DNA of 64,000 nt from Actinomadura physcomitrii. GTDB lineage: Bacteria; Actinomycetota; Actinomycetes; Streptosporangiales; Streptosporangiaceae. Of this stretch, positions 62,201 through 64,000 are shown piece by piece. Position numbers and translations under genes: made by a program. Numbering within the stretch: position 1 is the stretch's first letter; every line of letters starts with the position of its first letter. The notes below the pieces were generated by a model, which saw nothing but the letters and a program-made list of their open reading frames with translations, ran no database searches and had not been told where the DNA came from. Location of the stretch: NCBI RefSeq assembly GCF_008923205.2, contig NZ_WBMS02000011.1, positions 62,001 through 126,000 on the forward strand, read 5' to 3'.

Positions 62201-64000
62201 CGGCGGCGACTCGCTCACCGCGACCCGCCTCGTCGGCCGGATCCGCACCGCGCTGCGCGCCGAGCTGCCCGTCCGGGCGCTGTTCGAGGCCCCGACGGTC
62301 GCGGGCCTCGCCGGACGCCTCGCCGAGGCCGGCGGCGACGTCCGGCCGCCGCTGCGGCCCGCCGGACGCCCCGAGGTGGTGCCGCTGTCGTACGCGCAGC
62401 AGCGGCTCTGGTTCCTGAACCGGTTCGAGGGCGCGTCCGCGACGTTCAACATGCCGGTCGCGCTGCGGCTGGAGGGCGCCCTCGACCTGGACGCGCTGCG
62501 CGCCGCCCTCGCCGACGTCGTCGAGCGGCACGAGTCGCTGCGGACGATCTTCCCGGACGGCTCCGGCAGCGCCCGCCAGCTCGTGCTGGACCCGGCCGCA
62601 GCCCGGCCGCGCGTCGACGTCGCCCCGGTCGCCGAGGCGGAGCTGCCGGCGGCGCTCGCCGCCGAGGTCGGGCGGGGCTTCGACCTGTCGGTGGAGCCGC
62701 CGCTGCGGGCCCGGCTGTTCGCCCTCGGTGACGGAACCCACGTCCTGGTCATGGTGCTGCACCACATCGCGGCGGACGGCTGGTCGATGGCGCCGCTGGC
62801 CCGCGACGTGGTCCTCGCCTACGCGGCGCGCGCCGAGGGCCGGGCGCCGCAGTGGGCGCCGCTGCCCGTCCAGTACGCCGACTACACGCTCTGGCAGCGC
62901 GAGCTGTTCGGCTCCGAGGACGACCCGGACAGCCTGATCTCCCAGCAGATCGCGTACTGGCGGGACGCGCTCGCCGGGCTGCCCGAGGAGCTGCGGCTGC
63001 CCACCGACCGGCCGCGCCCGGCGGAGGCGTCCTACCGGGGCGGCACGCACGCCTTCGAGCTGGACGCCGAGCTGCACGCGGGCCTGCTGCGCCTCGCCCG
63101 GGAGAGCGGCGCCAGCCTGTTCATGGTCATGCAGGCGGCGTTCGCGGCGCTGCTGACGCGGCTCGGCGCGGGCACCGATGTGCCGATCGGGTCGCCGATC
63201 GCGGGCCGTACCGACGAGGCCCTGGACGACCTCGTCGGCATGTTCGTGAACATGCTCGTCCTGCGCACCGACACCTCCGGCGACCCGTCGTTCCGGGAGC
63301 TGGTCGCGCGGGTGAAGGAGACCGACCTCGCCGCCTACGGCCACCAGGACCTGCCGTTCGAGCGGCTCGTCGAGGTGCTGAACCCCGCGCGGTCGATGGC
63401 CCGGCACCCGCTGTTCCAGGTCGCCCTGTCGTTCCAGAACAACCCCGAGGCGCGGCTGGAGACGGACGGCCTCACCGGCGGCGCCGAACCGCTCACCGCC
63501 GGGACGGCGAAGTACGACCTGTCCCTCTACCTGGAGGAGCGGCACGGCGGAGACGGCGCGCCCGGCGGGATCGAGGCGGGACTCGAGTACGCCCTCGACC
63601 TGTTCGATCCGGCGACCGCCGCCGCGATCGCAGGGCGGTTCGAGCGGCTCGTCCGCGACCTCGTCGCCGACCCGGACGCCCCCATCGGCACCGCCGAGAT
63701 CCTGGAACGCGCCGAACGCCGCACCATCCTGCGCAAGTGGGCCGGAGGCAAGGCGCCCGAGGTGGAGCGGTCGACGATCCCGGCGCTGTTCGAGGCGCAG
63801 GCGGCGGCGCGTCCGGACGCGGTGGCGGTGTCGTTCGAGGGCGTGTCGCTGACCTATGGCGAGGTGAACGCGCGGGCGAACCGGCTGGCGCGGCGCCTGG
63901 CCGAGCAGGGCGTGGGGCCCGAGCAGTTCGTCGCGCTGGCGCTGCCGCGTTCCGCCGATCTCGTCGTCGCGATCCTGGCGGTGCTGAAGGCCGGGGCGGC
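59244..64000 (+). CDS. Second NRPS: C(DCL)-A-T / C-A..., cut by the right edge
   Basis: At least 1585 residues. GTG at 59244 overlaps the previous TGA (GTGA). C4 (~5-430) begins [20 protein letters not shown] with HHILLDG at 144, the DCL type expected after an epimerase. A4 (~450-960) has P-loop [11 protein letters not shown] and pocket residues read as D-T-H-N-L-G-L-I-D, a code I do not recognise. T4 Ser990 in GGDSL. C5 (~1040-1480) has HHIAADG at 1173. A5 starts at ~1505 and its first ~45 residues are identical to A3; the specificity region lies beyond the window. No thioesterase is seen, so release lies further right. Confidence 0.95.
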   Translation, partial: MNRGDLEDILPLSPLQQGFFFHALFDGGDGGGGDGGDVYTAQIVLDLEGPVDAAALRTAAETLLRRHSNLRAAFWHEDLSRPVQVIPRTVELPWEETEAADAAEADAIVARERARGFDMTAPPLLRFVLVRTGPERYRLIFTNHHILLDGWSTPILATELFMLYVQGGHDAGFPRVTPYKNYLAWLAEQDRAAAEEAWRRALDGVEGPSLVAPEAAARAPRPPERTIAELDERTTRRLSRAARRHGVTLSTVLQGAWGLVLGRFLGSGDVVFGATVSGRPPELPGIEQMIGLFINTLPIRVRHRPDESLAALMERLQEEQTALLAHHHLGLTDIQRVAGHGGALFDTMTVLENYPFDPAMLDGSLNGVRIAAADSYDATHFPLSFVAVPDDRLSLRLHYRPDVFERGVVEALLARVRRFLEAFAEDSSQLIGTVALAGDEEREALARWNDTAAGLPTGTLPAMFEAQAARTPGDTALVCGDTSLTYADLNARANRLAHELIARGIGAEDRVAILLPRTPEIVVAILGVLKAGAAYVPIDPEYPADRIAYMLDDCRPALTITADDLPLGEDRPAHDPGDADRVRPLRAGNAAYVIYTSGSTGRPKGVTIPHSGVLNYFEAHRDAFIDPAVAAAGGRRMRFAHLASFSFDTSWHGLLWMMHGHELHLIDDATRRDVEAYTEYVARARIDLVNTTPSHFASLREAGLLSGDGRHLPSHLLLGGEAFSDALWADLREVPGVTTRNLYGPTESTIDTMNQVVARAERVSIGAPQRNTRAYVLDAALQPAPAGVPGELYLAGAQLARGYLGRPALSAERFVADPFGAPGDRMYRTGDLARWLPDGTVEYLGRADDQVKIRGFRVEPGEIESVVAAFEGVAQAAVVVREDRPGDRRLAAYVVPADRTAGVDIAALRRFAAERLPDYMVPAFTVLDALPLTVNGKLDRSALPAPGTAAPVSRAPRSPQEEILCGLFAEVLGVPRVGVDDGFFDLGGDSLTATRLVGRIRTALRAELPVRALFEAPTVAGLAGRLAEAGGDVRPPLRPAGRPEVVPLSYAQQRLWFLNRFEGASATFNMPVALRLEGALDLDALRAALADVVERHESLRTIFPDGSGSARQLVLDPAAARPRVDVAPVAEAELPAALAAEVGRGFDLSVEPPLRARLFALGDGTHVLVMVLHHIAADGWSMAPLARDVVLAYAARAEGRAPQWAPLPVQYADYTLWQRELFGSEDDPDSLISQQIAYWRDALAGLPEELRLPTDRPRPAEASYRGGTHAFELDAELHAGLLRLARESGASLFMVMQAAFAALLTRLGAGTDVPIGSPIAGRTDEALDDLVGMFVNMLVLRTDTSGDPSFRELVARVKETDLAAYGHQDLPFERLVEVLNPARSMARHPLFQVALSFQNNPEARLETDGLTGGAEPLTAGTAKYDLSLYLEERHGGDGAPGGIEAGLEYALDLFDPATAAAIAGRFERLVRDLVADPDAPIGTAEILERAERRTILRKWAGGKAPEVERSTIPALFEAQAAARPDAVAVSFEGVSLTYGEVNARANRLARRLAEQGVGPEQFVALALPRSADLVVAILAVLKAGA
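63764..63898. repeat. 135-bp exact repeat, copy 2 (start of the fifth adenylation domain)
   Basis: Identical to 56043-56177, offset 7721 bp. The preceding condensation domains C3 and C5 are also nearly identical over long stretches (for example around 55430-55560 and 63130-63260). Confidence 0.92.

Noticed and set aside
58881..63545. A 1554-codon antisense frame across the NRPS gene boundary
   Set aside because: Same artefact of high GC; no recognisable domain.
1..64000. tRNA genes, CRISPR arrays, insertion sequences or phage attachment sites
   Set aside because: No cloverleaf-like sequence, regular spaced repeats, transposase motifs or flanking direct repeats were recognised by eye.

Overview
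The window comes from a very GC-rich actinomycete. Codon third positions are almost all G or C, GTG and TTG starts are common, TetR, GntR-FCD and AraC regulators abound, and there is an F420-type PPOX protein and modular NRPS genes. The gene styles (DUF1707, DUF3830, a GTPase/GAP1/Hsp70 cluster, long NRPS genes) suggest Actinomadura or another Thermomonosporaceae; that placement is inference. No tRNA, rRNA, CRISPR array or insertion sequence was seen.

Layout. 1-7064: sigma-like membrane protein, CoA-transferase, heptad-repeat coiled-coil protein, DHA2-type MFS exporter with divergent TetR, secreted lipase. 7092-15654: a catabolic block (TetR, class III aminotransferase, GntR-FCD regulator, two Asp/Glu-racemase-family enzymes, DUF3830, and divergently a D-2-hydroxyacid dehydrogenase and an amidase, then a zinc alcohol dehydrogenase). 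Three copies of a TTGTCGACAA-type palindrome sit at its promoters and look like the operators of the GntR-FCD protein. 15818-24563: TetR, remnants of an AraC regulator and a flavin monooxygenase, DUF1707 protein, FdhF/YdeP-like molybdoenzyme, HtrA-like protease, phosphotriesterase-family hydrolase with divergent TetR and a perfect operator, LLM oxidoreductase, nitroreductase.

24701-35099 is a tight six-gene minus-strand operon: GrpE-like protein, short Hsp70, large protein with predicted beta-sandwich repeats, zinc-ribbon TRAFAC GTPase, GAP1-like protein, and a membrane-anchored second GTPase. It looks like a chaperone-linked GTPase system of the kind predicted computationally to act in biological conflict or signalling. 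Its function is unknown.

35282-45343 holds ordinary metabolism: ACT protein, acyl-CoA ligase, PfkB kinase and class II aldolase, enoyl-CoA hydratase, a decayed membrane gene, PPOX oxidoreductase, ADP-ribosylglycohydrolase with AraC regulator, DUF2000, acyl-CoA dehydrogenase, a small acidic protein and a Uma2 endonuclease-fold protein.

45366 to the right edge is the left part of a nonribosomal peptide cluster. sbnA and sbnB make L-2,3-diaminopropionate (Dap). A free-standing adenylation protein lacks its C-terminal subdomain. The first NRPS (3190 aa) reads C-A-T / C-[A C-terminal subdomain only]-T / C-A(Thr)-T-E. The orphan subdomain in module 2 is exactly the piece the free-standing protein lacks, so the two probably form one adenylation domain split between two polypeptides, plausibly loading Dap. 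The second NRPS (cut by the right edge) continues with C-A-T-C-A. The predicted core is aa1-Dap-D-Thr-aa4-aa5, with the rest outside the window.
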